The position numbers and the translations under genes were made by a program. The notes under the pieces were generated by a model. That model saw only the letters and a list, made by a program, of their open reading frames with translations, made no database searches and was not told the origin of the DNA. From Pelomonas sp. BJYL3 (GTDB taxonomy: Bacteria; Pseudomonadota; Gammaproteobacteria; Burkholderiales; Burkholderiaceae_C), in the NCBI RefSeq assembly GCF_027257975.1, contig NZ_JANZKX010000001.1:1211831-1275830 (forward strand): a stretch of DNA of 64,000 nucleotides. Direction: 5' to 3'. This document shows positions 20,100-30,800 of this stretch, piece by piece (within the stretch, counting starts at the first letter, position 1; each line of letters opens with the position of its first letter).

Positions 20100-21620
20100 T
20101 CACAGCTGGAAGCGCTGCACGCATTCGACCAGCCGCCCGGACTGCCGTGACAGGCTCTCGGCCGCCGCGGCGCTCTGCTCCACGAGCGCGGCGTTCTGCT
20201 GCGTCATGCCGTCGAGCTGCGCCACCGCGCCGTTGATCTGGGTGATGCCCTGCGACTGCTCGCTGTTGGCATGGCTCAGGCGGTCGATCAGGTCGCGCAG
20301 GCGCTGCATCTGCGCCACCAGCTCGCCCATGGTCTGGCCCGCCTCGCCGACCAGGGCATTGCCGCGTTCCACGCGTGCCATGCTGTCCTGGATCAGATGG
20401 GCGATCTCCTTGGCCGCGCCGGCACTGCGCTGGGCCAGGGCCCGCACCTCGCTGGCCACCACGGCGAAGCCGCGGCCCTGTTCGCCCGCCCGGGCCGCCT
20501 CCACGGCCGCGTTGAGGGCCAGGATGTTGGTCTGGAAGGCAATGCTGTCGATCACACCGATGATCTCGCCGATGCGCTCGCTGGCGCCATGGATGCCCTG
20601 CATGGTCTGCACCACCCGCTGCACGGTGCCGCCGCCGCGTTCGGCCACCTGATGCACCTCGCGCGCCATGCTCGCGGCCTGGCCGGCGGTCTCGGCGTTG
20701 TCGCGCATGGTGCTGCTGAGCTGCTCCAGCGCGGACGCCGTGCGCTCCAGGTTGGACGCCTGGTTCTCGGTGCGGTGGCTGAGGTCGGCATTGCCCGTGG
20801 CGATCTCGCCGATGCCCTGGGCCATGTCGTCGGCACTGGCCCGCACATGACTGACCAGTGAGGAGAGGTTCTGGTTCATCTGGCTCAGGGCCTGCAGCAG
20901 TTGCACCGTCTCCCGCGGGCCCTCGACCTGGATGCGCGAGGAGAGGATGCCCTGGGCCACGGCCTCAGCCACGCTGACGGCCCGGCGGATGGGCTCGCAG
21001 ATGCGCCGCCCCATGAGGCGACCGAAGAGCAGCAGCAGGGCCATCGCCAGCACGGTCAGCAGCGCCTGGCTGCCGATCAGACGCCGGCCGGTGGCGTCGA
21101 ACTCCGCCACCGAGCTCTCGGCGAAGCGGTTGGCGGCCTGCACCGTCACGTCCACGCCGGCGCGGTGCTCCAGGTACTGGGCATGGGCGCGGGCCAGGGC
21201 GGCCTTGCGCTGCTCGGCGTCCACGTCCGCCGGCAAGGCCAGCAGCTGCTGGGCGCTGTCAAAGAAGCGCTCAGCGGCCTGGTGCTGCGCGCCCATCAGC
21301 TGCACCTCCAGCCCATGCGGCGGATTGGCCTTCCAGTAGGCGATGCGGGCGTCGTACTCCGTGCGCAGCCGGCCGAGCTCGGCCGTCGCCTGCTCGCGGC
21401 TCAGCAGGCCTTCCTGGGCCTGTGAAAGCACCAGGCGCAGCTCGATCAGGTACAGCGGCGGCGGCAGGATGTCGGCGGCGACGTCCTTGGCGTCGAAGGT
21501 CTGGCGGGCAATGGCCTCGCTGTGCCGCACGCCCCATAGCGAGGCGCCCAGCAGGATGGCCATGGTCAGCAGCGCGGACACGCTCAGCGCGGTCAGCATG
21601 CGCGTGATGGTGTTCAGCAT
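20100..21620 (-). CDS. Methyl-accepting chemotaxis protein 3
   Basis: A 506-residue chemoreceptor. TM1 is about residues 8-30 ([20 protein letters not shown]) and the periplasmic sensor is ~150 residues, with a [19 protein letters not shown] stretch that resembles heme or small-ligand four-helix MCP sensors. TM2 is [15 protein letters not shown], followed by HAMP and a hairpin with the invariant tip [20 protein letters not shown]. No CheR pentapeptide. ATG 21620 is preferred (GGGGG 8 nt upstream); an upstream in-frame ATG at 21662 lacks one. It lies 196 bp downstream of the kinase/EAL operon on the same strand, so read-through could join it to that pathway. Confidence 0.95.
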   Translation of the reverse strand: MLNTITRMLTALSVSALLTMAILLGASLWGVRHSEAIARQTFDAKDVAADILPPPLYLIELRLVLSQAQEGLLSREQATAELGRLRTEYDARIAYWKANPPHGLEVQLMGAQHQAAERFFDSAQQLLALPADVDAEQRKAALARAHAQYLEHRAGVDVTVQAANRFAESSVAEFDATGRRLIGSQALLTVLAMALLLLFGRLMGRRICEPIRRAVSVAEAVAQGILSSRIQVEGPRETVQLLQALSQMNQNLSSLVSHVRASADDMAQGIGEIATGNADLSHRTENQASNLERTASALEQLSSTMRDNAETAGQAASMAREVHQVAERGGGTVQRVVQTMQGIHGASERIGEIIGVIDSIAFQTNILALNAAVEAARAGEQGRGFAVVASEVRALAQRSAGAAKEIAHLIQDSMARVERGNALVGEAGQTMGELVAQMQRLRDLIDRLSHANSEQSQGITQINGAVAQLDGMTQQNAALVEQSAAAAESLSRQSGRLVECVQRFQL

Positions 21621-21816
21621 GGGAGCCCCCTTCCAGACGTCCAAGCGTCCAAGGACTGTCATGGCTCCCTGCCGGCTGCCATGCGGGCGGGCACGTCGGT
21701 ACCGCCTCGTGGCTTCCTCAAGACCTGTCGGCCTCTGCCTTCTGAGTGTCTATTGGCTGCTTGCCAGGCCCGGCCGTCAAGCCCCGGACCGACGGCTCCC
21801 GACGCGGGCGGGCCTC

Positions 21817-23940
21817 TCAGGCGGCGGGCAGCGGGCTGGCGTCCTCTCCCGCATCGGCAGGGCCGGCAATGGGGATCCACACGCTGAAGCAGCTGCCCTC
21901 GCCCTGGCGGGACTCCACCTCGATCCGCCCGCCATGCTTCTTCACGATGGAGAAGGACAGCGACAGGCCGAGCCCGGTGCCCCGCCCCACGGGTTTGGTC
22001 GTGAAGAAGGGTTCAAAGATGCGGCGCAGGGTGGCCTCGCTCATGCCGGAACCGGTGTCCTGCACGCTGACGCACACCCAGTCGCCCTCCTGGCGCGTGG
22101 ACAGGGTGATGACGCCGCGCCCCGTGATGGCGTGGGCCGCGTTCACGATCAGGTTCATGAAGACCTGGTTCAGCTGGGCGGCGCGGCAGCGCACCGTGGG
22201 GATGGCCTGGTAGTGCTTGACGACGTCCGCCTTGTACTTGACCTCGTTCATCACCACGTTGAGCGTGGAGTCCAGGCCCGCGTTCAGGTCCGCGTCCTGC
22301 CAGTCGGACTGGTCCACGCGCGAGAAGTCCTTGAGGTCCTGGACGATCTTCTTCACACGGGTCAGGCCCTCGTCGCTCTCATCCAGCAGCTGGGGCAGGT
22401 CCTCCTTGAGGAAGTCCATGTCCAGCGCCACGCGCTGCTGCTCGATCGCCTGCCTCAGCTCGGGCGGCAGCTGGCTGCGGTCAACCTGCTCGTAGTGGTC
22501 GAGCAGCATGAACATGCCCTCGACATAGCGCCGCAGCGTCCCGACATTGGAGCTGACGAAGCCGATGGGGTTGTTGATCTCGTGCGCGACACCCGCCGCC
22601 AGCTGGCCGATGGACGCCATCTTCTCGGACTGCAGCAGCTGGTTCTGCGCCTCCTCGAGTCGGGCATTGGTTTCCTTCATGCGCTCGAAGTTCTGCTGCA
22701 GCTCGGCCTGCACGCGACGCACCTCGGTGCGGTCCTGCAGCAGCCACCAGGTGCCGGCCTGGGTGTTCTGAGGATCGGCCACATAGGCGATCATCTGCAC
22801 CCAGATCCGATTGCCCCGCAGCGTGCACATCTCCATCTCATGCAGCAGGGACTCGCCGCGGGACAGCAGGGGATAGGCCACAGCCCCCAGCGAGTCGTAG
22901 GACTCCTTGCTCGTGAAGAGCTCGACGCTGTCATGGTCCAGCGGGCTTTCGCTGCCGAACTCGAACATCTCGGCGAACTTCTTGTTGGCGCGGGTGATGC
23001 GCTGGCGCGAGGTGGTGATGATGCCCACCGAGGCATTCTCGAGAAAGGCCTCGAGCTCATGGTGCATGCCCAGCAGCTCGGCGGTACGCTCCGCCACCAG
23101 CTCCTCCAGCTCCTGGCGATGCCGGCGCACCTGCTCCTCGGCCTGGCGCCGCGCCGTGACATCCTGCAGGGTCTCGATGGCGCCCACCACACGACCCTGG
23201 GCGTCGGTCAGCGGGGCCGCGGTCAGGTACAGCCAACGCCCATGCTCGCCCATCTGGGGGAAGAAGCGCTCCGCCTCGAAGGCGCCCGGGATCAGCAGCG
23301 AGGCCTGGCAGCGCTCGCCCTCGGCGGTCTGGGCCGTTTCGGACACCGTCCCGTCGATGATGAGATCGGCCAGCAGGGGGCGCGGCCATTTGTAGAAGGC
23401 CTGCCAGGGCTCCTTGTCGCCCATCAGCAGGTCCACCATCTCGATGCCGGTGAGCTTGGTGCACGCGGCATTCCATTGCGTGACCCGGTGCTCGGCGTTC
23501 AGCACGAAGGTGGCCACCGGGCTGTTCTCGATGATCTGGTGCAGGACCCGGCCTACGTCCAGCAGGCTGCTCTGCACGTGGCGCATGTCGCTGAGGTCCT
23601 GGCAGGTGATGACTGCCAGGACCTGCTCGTCCAGCCGCACCTGGCGGGCATGGAGCTCCAGGTAGCGGATGGCCCCGCTGGCCGTGACGGCCTCCGCCTC
23701 CGCCGACGGCAGCTCCCCGAGCTCGTGCAGGCAGCGCTGGCCATAGTCGAACAGCGCGGCCCGGGTCTGCTCACTGGCCCAGGCATCGAAGCGCATGCCC
23801 TGCAGGGTCTCCAGATCAAAGCCCAGCAGCCGCTGCATGCTGGCATTGGCATGCAGGACCTGTTCGCCTGCATGCACCAGCGTCGGCGTGCTGACCGCTT
23901 CCAGCGCCGCAACGAACAGTGGCGGCAGCACATCACTCAC
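21817..23940 (-). CDS. Soluble multi-PAS sensor histidine kinase
   Basis: A 707-residue kinase with no transmembrane segment. Three PAS-like modules occur at ~10-120, ~130-262 (ENSPVATFVLNAEHRVTQWN) and ~293-405 (ENASVGIITTSRQRITRANK). They are followed by a coiled coil and a DHp helix with the phospho-acceptor H453 in [10 protein letters not shown]. The HATPase domain shows NLIVNAAHAI, DTGSGM, FEPFFTTKP and GTGLGLSLS. The segment [18 protein letters not shown] is nearly repeated in the other kinase of this operon. The GTG start at 23940 overlaps the TGA of the upstream receiver gene by 4 nt, so they are coupled and probably a cognate pair. It is the last gene of the run. Confidence 0.93.
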   Translation of the reverse strand: MSDVLPPLFVAALEAVSTPTLVHAGEQVLHANASMQRLLGFDLETLQGMRFDAWASEQTRAALFDYGQRCLHELGELPSAEAEAVTASGAIRYLELHARQVRLDEQVLAVITCQDLSDMRHVQSSLLDVGRVLHQIIENSPVATFVLNAEHRVTQWNAACTKLTGIEMVDLLMGDKEPWQAFYKWPRPLLADLIIDGTVSETAQTAEGERCQASLLIPGAFEAERFFPQMGEHGRWLYLTAAPLTDAQGRVVGAIETLQDVTARRQAEEQVRRHRQELEELVAERTAELLGMHHELEAFLENASVGIITTSRQRITRANKKFAEMFEFGSESPLDHDSVELFTSKESYDSLGAVAYPLLSRGESLLHEMEMCTLRGNRIWVQMIAYVADPQNTQAGTWWLLQDRTEVRRVQAELQQNFERMKETNARLEEAQNQLLQSEKMASIGQLAAGVAHEINNPIGFVSSNVGTLRRYVEGMFMLLDHYEQVDRSQLPPELRQAIEQQRVALDMDFLKEDLPQLLDESDEGLTRVKKIVQDLKDFSRVDQSDWQDADLNAGLDSTLNVVMNEVKYKADVVKHYQAIPTVRCRAAQLNQVFMNLIVNAAHAITGRGVITLSTRQEGDWVCVSVQDTGSGMSEATLRRIFEPFFTTKPVGRGTGLGLSLSFSIVKKHGGRIEVESRQGEGSCFSVWIPIAGPADAGEDASPLPAA

Positions 23941-24500
23941 AACTGGACCTCGCCGGGGTCCTCCAGCAGGAAGGAGCCGTCCGGTCCCCAGTTCACCTTG
24001 GTCAGCCCGGGCTCCAGCCGTTCCAGCCGGCGCAGCTCCACCTCCTGGGCGCTGAGCTTTCCCTGCTGCTCGCGGACCAGATCCGCCAGTCGCTGATTCT
24101 CAAGGGCGAGCTCGCGCAGGCGCAGGATCTGGCTAAGCCCGCACAGCAGCTCATGGTCATTCCAGGGCTTGGCGATGAAGCGCATGATGCCGACGTCGTT
24201 GATCGCCGCCATCAGACCGTTCAGGTCGGCGTAGCCGGAGAGGATGACTCGCGCGCAGTCCGGCTGCAACTCGCGCAGGGACTTGAGGAAATCAACACCC
24301 GTCATCTGCGGCATCCGGTAGTCCGAGACCACCAGGGCATAGGGCACCGACCGCGCCCGGCGCAAGGCCTCGGCGGGATCGGTGAAGGCCTCCAGGGCAT
24401 AGGGCTGCAGCTGCGCGTCCTGCAGCCCCAGCCGCAGGAGTCGTTGCAGGGCCCGCAGGATATGGGGCTCGTCATCCACCAGGAGAATCTTTTCAGCCAT
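23937..24500 (-). CDS. Stand-alone receiver with C-terminal coiled coil
   Basis: A 187-residue response regulator. Acidic residues D9-D10, phospho-acceptor D60 (VVSDYRMP), T/S switch in ILSGYAD and K111 in FIAKPWND are all present. Residues ~125-160 are a charged helix and no DNA-binding or enzyme domain follows, so its output must be protein contact. The KPW-type receiver is the same subtype found in the next gene and in the EAL protein of this operon. ATG 24500 has GAGGAGAGG just upstream; a GTG at 24515 would overlap the previous stop by 4 nt but leaves that ribosome site inside the gene. It is coupled to the kinase gene that follows. Confidence 0.92.
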   Translation of the reverse strand: MAEKILLVDDEPHILRALQRLLRLGLQDAQLQPYALEAFTDPAEALRRARSVPYALVVSDYRMPQMTGVDFLKSLRELQPDCARVILSGYADLNGLMAAINDVGIMRFIAKPWNDHELLCGLSQILRLRELALENQRLADLVREQQGKLSAQEVELRRLERLEPGLTKVNWGPDGSFLLEDPGEVQL

Positions 24501-24511
24501 GAGACCTCTCC

Positions 24512-25909
24512 TCACACTGCTTGCTGAACACCCTGTCCGGCCACCGGGCCCGAAGGCGTGGCCGGGTCGAGGCGCACATGGAGCTGCAGCTTGACGCCCT
24601 CACGCCTCGCATACTCCCGCACCTGCTTGACCACCCGCGCGTCGAAGACGTAGCCACGGGCCAGGAGCAAGGCCCCCTGCGGACTGGTCAGATCCCGCGA
24701 GAGCACCATGCCCTCGACCAGGTCCTGGGCCAGGATCAGGCGGTCCTGCGGCCCCTGCTCGGCCAGGCTCTGAAGCGCGACGCCAAGGGCCTCGACGACG
24801 ACCTTGGCATAGCGGACATCGGCGCCGCCCTTCACCATGGACAGCGCTTCCTCCGCGCTGTAGCGGCGCTCGGCCAGGCGTCCGCTCTGCAGGCCGTGGT
24901 AGTCCACCGCGGCCGCGAGGACCTGCGCCGCCAGGGACAGCTGCTCGCCCGCGAGCCCGTCCGGAAAGCCCTTGCCGTCCAGGCGCTCGTGCTGGGCACG
25001 CACGAGGCGCGCGGCCCGCTGCAGCTGGGCCAGCGGCATCAGCGCCGACTCCGCATGCAGGGGATGACGCCTGAAAAGCTGCAGCTCCTCGCCCCGCATC
25101 AGGGACATGGGCTTGCGCAGCAGTGCATCGGGAAAGCCCAGCTTGCCCACCTCGTGCAGCAGGCCGGCGATGTGCAGGTCCTGTTCGGCCAGAGGGCCCA
25201 GGCCCAGCTGGTGGGCGGTCGCCCTGGCCAGGGCCGCGACCTGGCGCGAGTAGCCGGCCATGCTGCCATCGCGCAGCTCCGTCAGGCCCGCGAACACATT
25301 GATGGACAGCAGGAAGTTGCTCTGCAGCTCGGCATAAGCCTGCTCCAGCATGCCGTTGATCTGCTCGATCTCCTGGGTGCGTGCCTTGACGCGCGCCTCC
25401 AGGCCGGCGTTGAGGGCCTGCAGTTCCTGGTTCTGGACCTGCGTCAAGGCCTGCAGGCGCAGGTTCTCCTGCTCCAGGCGCCGACGCCGCAGCCCGTCCT
25501 CGACGACCATGAGCATGTTCTGGTCGTCCCAGGGCTTGGCGATGTAGCGGTGGATCTCGCCGCGGTTGATCGCTGCGATGGTGGAGCTCACGTCCGCATA
25601 GCCCGTCAGCAGGATGCGGATCACCTCGGGCCAGCGCAGCCGGACCTGCTCCAGGAATTGCGCGCCGTCCATCTCGGGCATGCGCATGTCCGACACGACC
25701 AGGTCCACCGGCTCGCGGGCCAGCGTGTCCAGCCCCGCCTGCCCGCCTTCGGCCAGCAGGACCTTGTAGCCCTTGGGTCGCAGCAGCCGCCGAAGCGAGC
25801 TGAGGATGGCCGGCTCGTCATCGACACACAGGACCACGGCCACCGCAGCCTCGGTGGTGCTGGCAGGCGGCTCGGGGCGCGCGGCGGGGAGTTCGCTCAT
25901 CGATGCCAT
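24512..25909 (-). CDS. Response regulator with degenerate HD-GYP-like domain
   Basis: A 465-residue regulator. Receiver residues ~25-140 carry D30-D31, phospho-acceptor D74 and K125 in YIAKPWDD. A coiled coil (~142-195) leads to an HD-GYP-like fold. In place of the usual HD the sequence is LLHEVGKLGF (H252-E253), and in place of HHE...DGxGYP it is QHERLDGKGFPDGL (H307, E308, D311, G314-F315-P316). H282 is present. Substitution of the metal-bridging Asp makes c-di-GMP hydrolysis doubtful; it may bind nucleotide or partners instead. A ~75-residue C-terminal extension is unassigned. It sits 10 nt after the kinase stop and 11 nt before the next start in the same operon. Confidence 0.9.
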   Translation of the reverse strand: MASMSELPAARPEPPASTTEAAVAVVLCVDDEPAILSSLRRLLRPKGYKVLLAEGGQAGLDTLAREPVDLVVSDMRMPEMDGAQFLEQVRLRWPEVIRILLTGYADVSSTIAAINRGEIHRYIAKPWDDQNMLMVVEDGLRRRRLEQENLRLQALTQVQNQELQALNAGLEARVKARTQEIEQINGMLEQAYAELQSNFLLSINVFAGLTELRDGSMAGYSRQVAALARATAHQLGLGPLAEQDLHIAGLLHEVGKLGFPDALLRKPMSLMRGEELQLFRRHPLHAESALMPLAQLQRAARLVRAQHERLDGKGFPDGLAGEQLSLAAQVLAAAVDYHGLQSGRLAERRYSAEEALSMVKGGADVRYAKVVVEALGVALQSLAEQGPQDRLILAQDLVEGMVLSRDLTSPQGALLLARGYVFDARVVKQVREYARREGVKLQLHVRLDPATPSGPVAGQGVQQAV

Positions 25910-25919
25910 GGCAGACCCA

Positions 25920-26864
25920 TCATCCGGCCTGTGCCGGGCCTTGCTCGTCCGGCCCGTCAGGCTGCTCGATGGGCAGTATCACGCGAAAGCGCGTGCCGGC
26001 CCCCAGCTGGCTGTCAACAAGGATCTGACCATGGTGCTTTTTCACGATGCCATAGGACAGCGACAGCCCCAGCCCCGTGCCCTGGCCGATGGGCTTGGTC
26101 GTGAAGAAGGGGTCGAAGATCCTGTTGAGGTTTTCTGGAGAGATGCCCGAGCCGTTGTCGGCGATCTCCACCCAGACCTGCGACCCGTCCCTGCCGCTGC
26201 GAATGGTGATGCAGCCCTGCTCACCGCTGATGGCATGCGAGGCATTGATCAGCAGGTTCATGAAGACCTGGTTCAACTCCGACGGCAGGCACAGGATCTC
26301 GGGAATCTCGCCGTAGTCCTTGACGACCTTGGCCTTGTACTTGATCTCGTTGTTGACGATGTTGAGCGTCGATTCCAGACCGTGGTGCAGGTCCGCCAGG
26401 GCCCATTCCTGGCTGTTGTCGACGCGGGAGAAGTCCTTGAGGTCCTGCACGATCTTGCGAACGCGGCTGATGCCCTCCCTGGACTCCGCCATGAGGGTCG
26501 GAATGTCCTCCTTGAGGTAGTCCAGCTCGACCTTCTGCCGCAAGGCCGAGAGCTCAGCGCCGACCTTCGTGCCCGCCAGCAGGGGTTCCGCCGCCTCATA
26601 GGCCGCCAGCATCTCGAACAGGTCGGCCAGGTAGCGTTCCAGCGTGCCGAAGTTCGAGAAGATGTAGCCGATCGGGTTGTTGATCTCATGCGCCACGCCC
26701 GCTGCCAGCTGCCCGATGGAGGCCAGCTTCTCGGACTGCACCAGCTTCTCCTGCGCCTCACTGAGCCGCGCATTGAGCTGCTTCAGCTCCTGGTTGCTGC
26801 GCAGCAGTGCCTGCACCTCCTGCGCCGGCAGTGCACCGGCAGGGCCTTGTTCATGTGCGTTCAT
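25920..26864 (-). CDS. Soluble histidine kinase without sensor domain
   Basis: A 314-residue kinase core. A short coiled-coil N-terminus ([18 protein letters not shown]) leads to a DHp helix with H59 in [10 protein letters not shown], then [12 protein letters not shown] and an HATPase domain with [25 protein letters not shown] and GTGLGLSLS. There are no PAS or membrane parts, so input must come from a partner protein, plausibly the HDOD protein encoded just before it. ATG 26864 overlaps the HDOD stop by 4 nt (ATGA), with GAGGGG as ribosome site; an in-frame extension further upstream runs inside the HDOD gene and is rejected. Confidence 0.92.
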   Translation of the reverse strand: MNAHEQGPAGALPAQEVQALLRSNQELKQLNARLSEAQEKLVQSEKLASIGQLAAGVAHEINNPIGYIFSNFGTLERYLADLFEMLAAYEAAEPLLAGTKVGAELSALRQKVELDYLKEDIPTLMAESREGISRVRKIVQDLKDFSRVDNSQEWALADLHHGLESTLNIVNNEIKYKAKVVKDYGEIPEILCLPSELNQVFMNLLINASHAISGEQGCITIRSGRDGSQVWVEIADNGSGISPENLNRIFDPFFTTKPIGQGTGLGLSLSYGIVKKHHGQILVDSQLGAGTRFRVILPIEQPDGPDEQGPAQAG

Positions 26865-27718
26865 GGAGACCCCTCGCCAGGAAAGAAGGCCTGGCACAAG
26901 ACAGCGTGCTCCGACTCCACGTCGGCAAAAAGGCGGAACCACTGCGGCTCCTCCATGTCCAGGCGGCGCCAGCTGTGCAGGGCCAGGGAGGGGACCGACT
27001 CGTCCGCCCGCCCCTCCAGGCCCAGCCCGTGGGCCACGCAATCGGCCACGTGCACCAAGTCCGCCAGCGGTGCGCTGCCGTCCTCGGGCGGCTGGTGATG
27101 CAGGGCCACGCTGTCCACCAGCGCGGGTGCCAGCAACCACTGCTCGGCCAGCGCGCCGCCAACGACGGCATGGTCCTGGCCCAGGCAGGCGTGCTCAGCC
27201 TCGACAAGGCGGGTTCCCTCGTCAGCCTGCCAGCGCAGCGCCTGGGCGTACTCCTCCGGGGCCAGGCTGGCCAGGGCCACGCGCCCCAGGTCATGCAGCA
27301 GGCCGCCGGCAAAGGCCAGGCCGCTGTCCTGCCCCCCTGCACGAGCCAGGGCCTCCGCGCACAGAGCGCAGGCCAGCGAATGACGCCAATAGGCCCCCAG
27401 GTCGAAGGACGGGCATCGCCCGAGGTCGAAGCTGCGGGCCAGGCCCGCCGCGAGGGCCAGGTTGCGGACGGAGCGCCAGCCGATGATGGCCACGGCGTCC
27501 GAGATCAGCGTCACGCGCCGGGGCAGGCCATAGAACGGTGAGTTCGCCAGCCTCAGGACTTTGGCCACGATGGCCTGGTCCAGCGAGATCTGCTGGGTGA
27601 GCTGCTCGATGCTCAGGTCCTCGTCGGCCAGCGAGACCAGCAGCTGCATCGCCACGGCATTGGGCGTCGGCAGGTCCCGGATCCGGCGGACCATGACGGC
27701 GGCATCGGTCGCGCTCAT
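26861..27718 (-). CDS. HDOD-domain signalling protein
   Basis: A 285-residue cytosolic protein with an HDOD domain over most of its length. HDOD is a non-catalytic relative of HD domains that mediates protein contacts in signalling. It opens with VRRIRDLPTPNAVAMQLL, then LRLANSPFYGLPRRVTLISD and LLHDLGRVALASLAPEEYAQ. A later AEHACLGQDHAVVGGALAEQW and LHHQP stretch completes the fold. The start overlaps the stop of the 60-codon gene by 4 nt, and its own stop overlaps the kinase start by 4 nt. It is therefore made in step with both. A second, unrelated-looking HDOD protein is encoded at 55.6 kb. Confidence 0.92.
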   Translation of the reverse strand: MSATDAAVMVRRIRDLPTPNAVAMQLLVSLADEDLSIEQLTQQISLDQAIVAKVLRLANSPFYGLPRRVTLISDAVAIIGWRSVRNLALAAGLARSFDLGRCPSFDLGAYWRHSLACALCAEALARAGGQDSGLAFAGGLLHDLGRVALASLAPEEYAQALRWQADEGTRLVEAEHACLGQDHAVVGGALAEQWLLAPALVDSVALHHQPPEDGSAPLADLVHVADCVAHGLGLEGRADESVPSLALHSWRRLDMEEPQWFRLFADVESEHAVLCQAFFPGEGSP

Positions 27719-27897
27719 GGTGACGCCCCCTCCCCCGCCTGCGCCCTGAAGCGCTGCAGGAGGAAGTACAGGGGGTTCACCCGCTCCTCCTTCAAGGCAT
27801 GGCGAAACAGATGCTCCAGCTGGCGTTGCGCTTCGCTGCGGTGCTCGCTGGCGGCGTCGGGTCGGGCGGCCAGGGCAGGCGCCGGATGCTCGTTCAT
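27715..27897 (-). CDS. 60-residue protein of unknown function in signalling operon
   Basis: A 60-residue soluble, charged protein beginning MNEHPAPALAARPDAASEHR. Its C-terminal two thirds look helical (QRQLEHLFRHALKEERVNPL). I do not recognise the family. It is supported by context: its ATG overlaps the stop of the EAL/receiver gene by 4 nt (27894-27897) and its stop overlaps the HDOD start by 4 nt (27715-27718), so it is embedded in a translationally coupled chain. It could be a connector between the EAL protein and the HDOD/kinase pair. Longer in-frame readings start inside the upstream gene and lack support. Confidence 0.7.
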   Translation of the reverse strand: MNEHPAPALAARPDAASEHRSEAQRQLEHLFRHALKEERVNPLYFLLQRFRAQAGEGASP

Positions 27898-30800
27898 AGG
27901 TACTCCCTTTCGTGTTCCACGGGCATCAGCACCAGCAGGCGGCCCCGCTGTGTCGGCTGCGCTTCCCAGCCGGCCCACAGGGAACGGCACAGGGCCCGGT
28001 AGCCATGCCCGTCGATGTGGACCAGGGTGCTGGCATCCCCGGATTCGCTCCACAGCGCGCGCAGGCCGTCGGGCAGCACCTCGTCCAGGAAACGGCCGAC
28101 GGGCGCCGGCTGGTGCTTGAACAACTGCTCCGATGCCTCGTTGGCATAGCTGATCATGCCGCTCGGGTCCGCCCCGATGATGGGCAGGGGCACGCGCTCC
28201 AGCAGCTCGCGCATCACCTGCAGGCTGACTTCCTCGCGGCTGATGCGCTCATGCTGGGACTGCAGCAGCTGCTGGAGCCGGCGGTTGACCTGAGCCAGCT
28301 CCTGGTTGGCCTCCGTCACTGCCGAGTCCAGGCGCCTGTTCTCGTCCGCCAGCTCCTTGCTGCGGAAGGCCTCCTGCACATGCGCCCTCAGCCGCTCATC
28401 GTCCCAGGGCTTGGTCAGGAACTTGTAGATGGCGCCCTCGTTGATCGCGTCCGTGATGGACTGCAGCTCCGTGTAGCCGGACAGCACCATGCGCACCGTG
28501 CCGGGATAGAGCTCTTTGGCGCGCCGCAGGAACTCGACCCCCGTCATGCCCGGCATGCGCTGGTCGGAGAGGATCACGTCGACCTCGTGCTCGGCCAGGC
28601 ACTGCAGGCCTTCGCTGCCGCTGTTGGCGGTGAGGATCTGGTAGCCGTCGCGGCGCAGCAGGCGCCTCAGTGCGGCGACGATGTTCTCCTCGTCGTCCAC
28701 CAGCAGCAGGGTGCGCCTGCGTTCGGCGGCGAACAGATGCCTCGGCAGCTGCTGCTCCGCGCGCAGCTGGGCCTCGAAGGCCACGGCATCCACGCCCGGG
28801 CTGAAGAGGAAGCCCTGCATCTGGTCGCACTTGTTGGCCATCAGCATGGACAGCTGCCCTTCGGTCTCCACCCCCTCCGCCAGCACCTTCAGCTGCAGGC
28901 TGTGCGCCATGTTGATGACCGCCCGGGTCATGGAGACATCATGCGCCGCTGCCTCGACGTCGTGGACGATGCTGCGGTCGATCTTCACGATGTCCACCGG
29001 CAGCCGGCGCAGGTAGCCGAGGTTCGAGTAGCCGGTGCCGAAGTCGTCCAGCGAGATCTCCACGCCCAGCGCCTTGATGGCATGCAAGGCGCGCAGGATG
29101 TGCTGGCTTTCCTCGATGAAGAGGCTTTCGGTGATCTCGATGCCCAGCCAGCGCGGGTCCATGCCCGTCTCGCGAAGGATGTTCTGCACCCGCCAGGCGA
29201 TGTCCGGCAGCTGCAGCTGGCGCGCTGACAGGTTCACGGCCAGGCGAATCGGGCGCAGGCCCGCCTTCTGCCACTTCACGGCCTGCAGGCAGGCCTGGCG
29301 CATCACCCACTCGCCCAGCTCGACAATCAGCCCGCAGGCCTCGGCCACGGCGATGAACTCCACCGGCGGCACCTCGCCGCGCACCGGGTCCGTCCAGCGC
29401 GCGAGCACTTCGGCGCCGATGATGCGCCCCTGCCGGAGCTCCAGCTGGGCCTGGTAGTGCAGGTGCAGCCCATCCTGATCCAGGGCACGGCGCAGCGCTG
29501 TCTCCGTCTCCAGGCGCCGGAAGGCGCGCGCATGCGCAGCAGGGTCATAGCGGCAGACCAGGCCCTCGCTCTCGCGCGCCTGCCCCAGGGCCGCCTGGGC
29601 CTGGTGGAGCAGCCTGGGGCCCTGGTCGCTGTCCAGGGGCGCCTGGCTGAATCCCAGCGAGCAGCTCATGGCGAACTCGACGTCGCCCAGCTGCACAGGC
29701 TCGTTGAGCGCCCGCAGCAGCGCCCGGCATTCCTCCAGCAGCTCCGCCTGCCCTTCACCAGCGGGAATGCGCCGCAGGCAGGCGTACTCGCCCTGACCCA
29801 GGTGCGCCAGCACCAGTGCGGTCTTGCCGGCTGCCGTCTCCAGCCGCTGCGCCACGAGCTGCAGCAGGCGGTCGCCACCGTCATAGCCCAGGGAGTCCAT
29901 CACCATGCCCAGCTGGTGCACCTGCATGACCATCAGGACCAGGCCGGCGTCGCCCTCACGCAGCGGCTCCAGGCATTGCTGCAGGCGCTCCAGCAAGGCC
30001 TTGCGGTTGGACAGCCCGGTGACGGGGCAGCTCTTGTCCAGCCGCTCGATGCGCTGTTCGGCGTCGTGGCGCTCGGTGACGTCCTGCAGAATCGTCAGCG
30101 CCCGTCGCGGCCAGCCCTTGTCGTCCAGGTCGATGACGGCCCGGTGCAGGACCGTGCGAAAGCTGCCATCCGAACGCTGGATCCGGTGCTCGAACTCGCA
30201 GGGTTGCTGGGGCGCGACCAGGCGGCTGTTGCGCTGCACGCTGTCGCGCTCGCCCCGCGGCACGCGCAGGTAGAGCCAGTCCGGGTCGACGGGCGTCGAG
30301 GACTCGGGCTCGCCGAACAGGTGGAACATGCCGGCGGTCCACCGGACCTGCTCGCTCATCAGGTCCGTCTCCGCGCAGCCGATCTTGGCGAGCTCCTCGG
30401 CGTGTCCCAGCAGCTTGGCTCGATGGTGCATTTCCTGGGTGCGGGCCAGGTAGTCCCGCACGATCAGGCGGCCCAGCTGAGCCAGGCTGGCGAGAAACAG
30501 GAGCAGCAGCAGGATCTGCCCCGTCTGCGCGCTGCGCAGAACGCTTCGCTGGTGATCCAGCTCGCGGTCCAGCTGGTAGGCACCGACTTCCAGCCAGGCG
30601 ACCAGGGCCGCCTGCGCGCGCTCGAGGTCCTCGGCCGTGGGTTGCGCGCGCAGGCGGGCCAGGCTGTCGTCCAGCCCCTGCAGAGGCGCTGCCAGTGCCT
30701 GCGACATGGCCGGGTTCGCTTGAAAGACCTTGCCCATCATCTGGCGAAGCCGATGGGCACTGCCATCGTCCGTCCAGGCGCCCTTGCCAGCGGCATCCTG

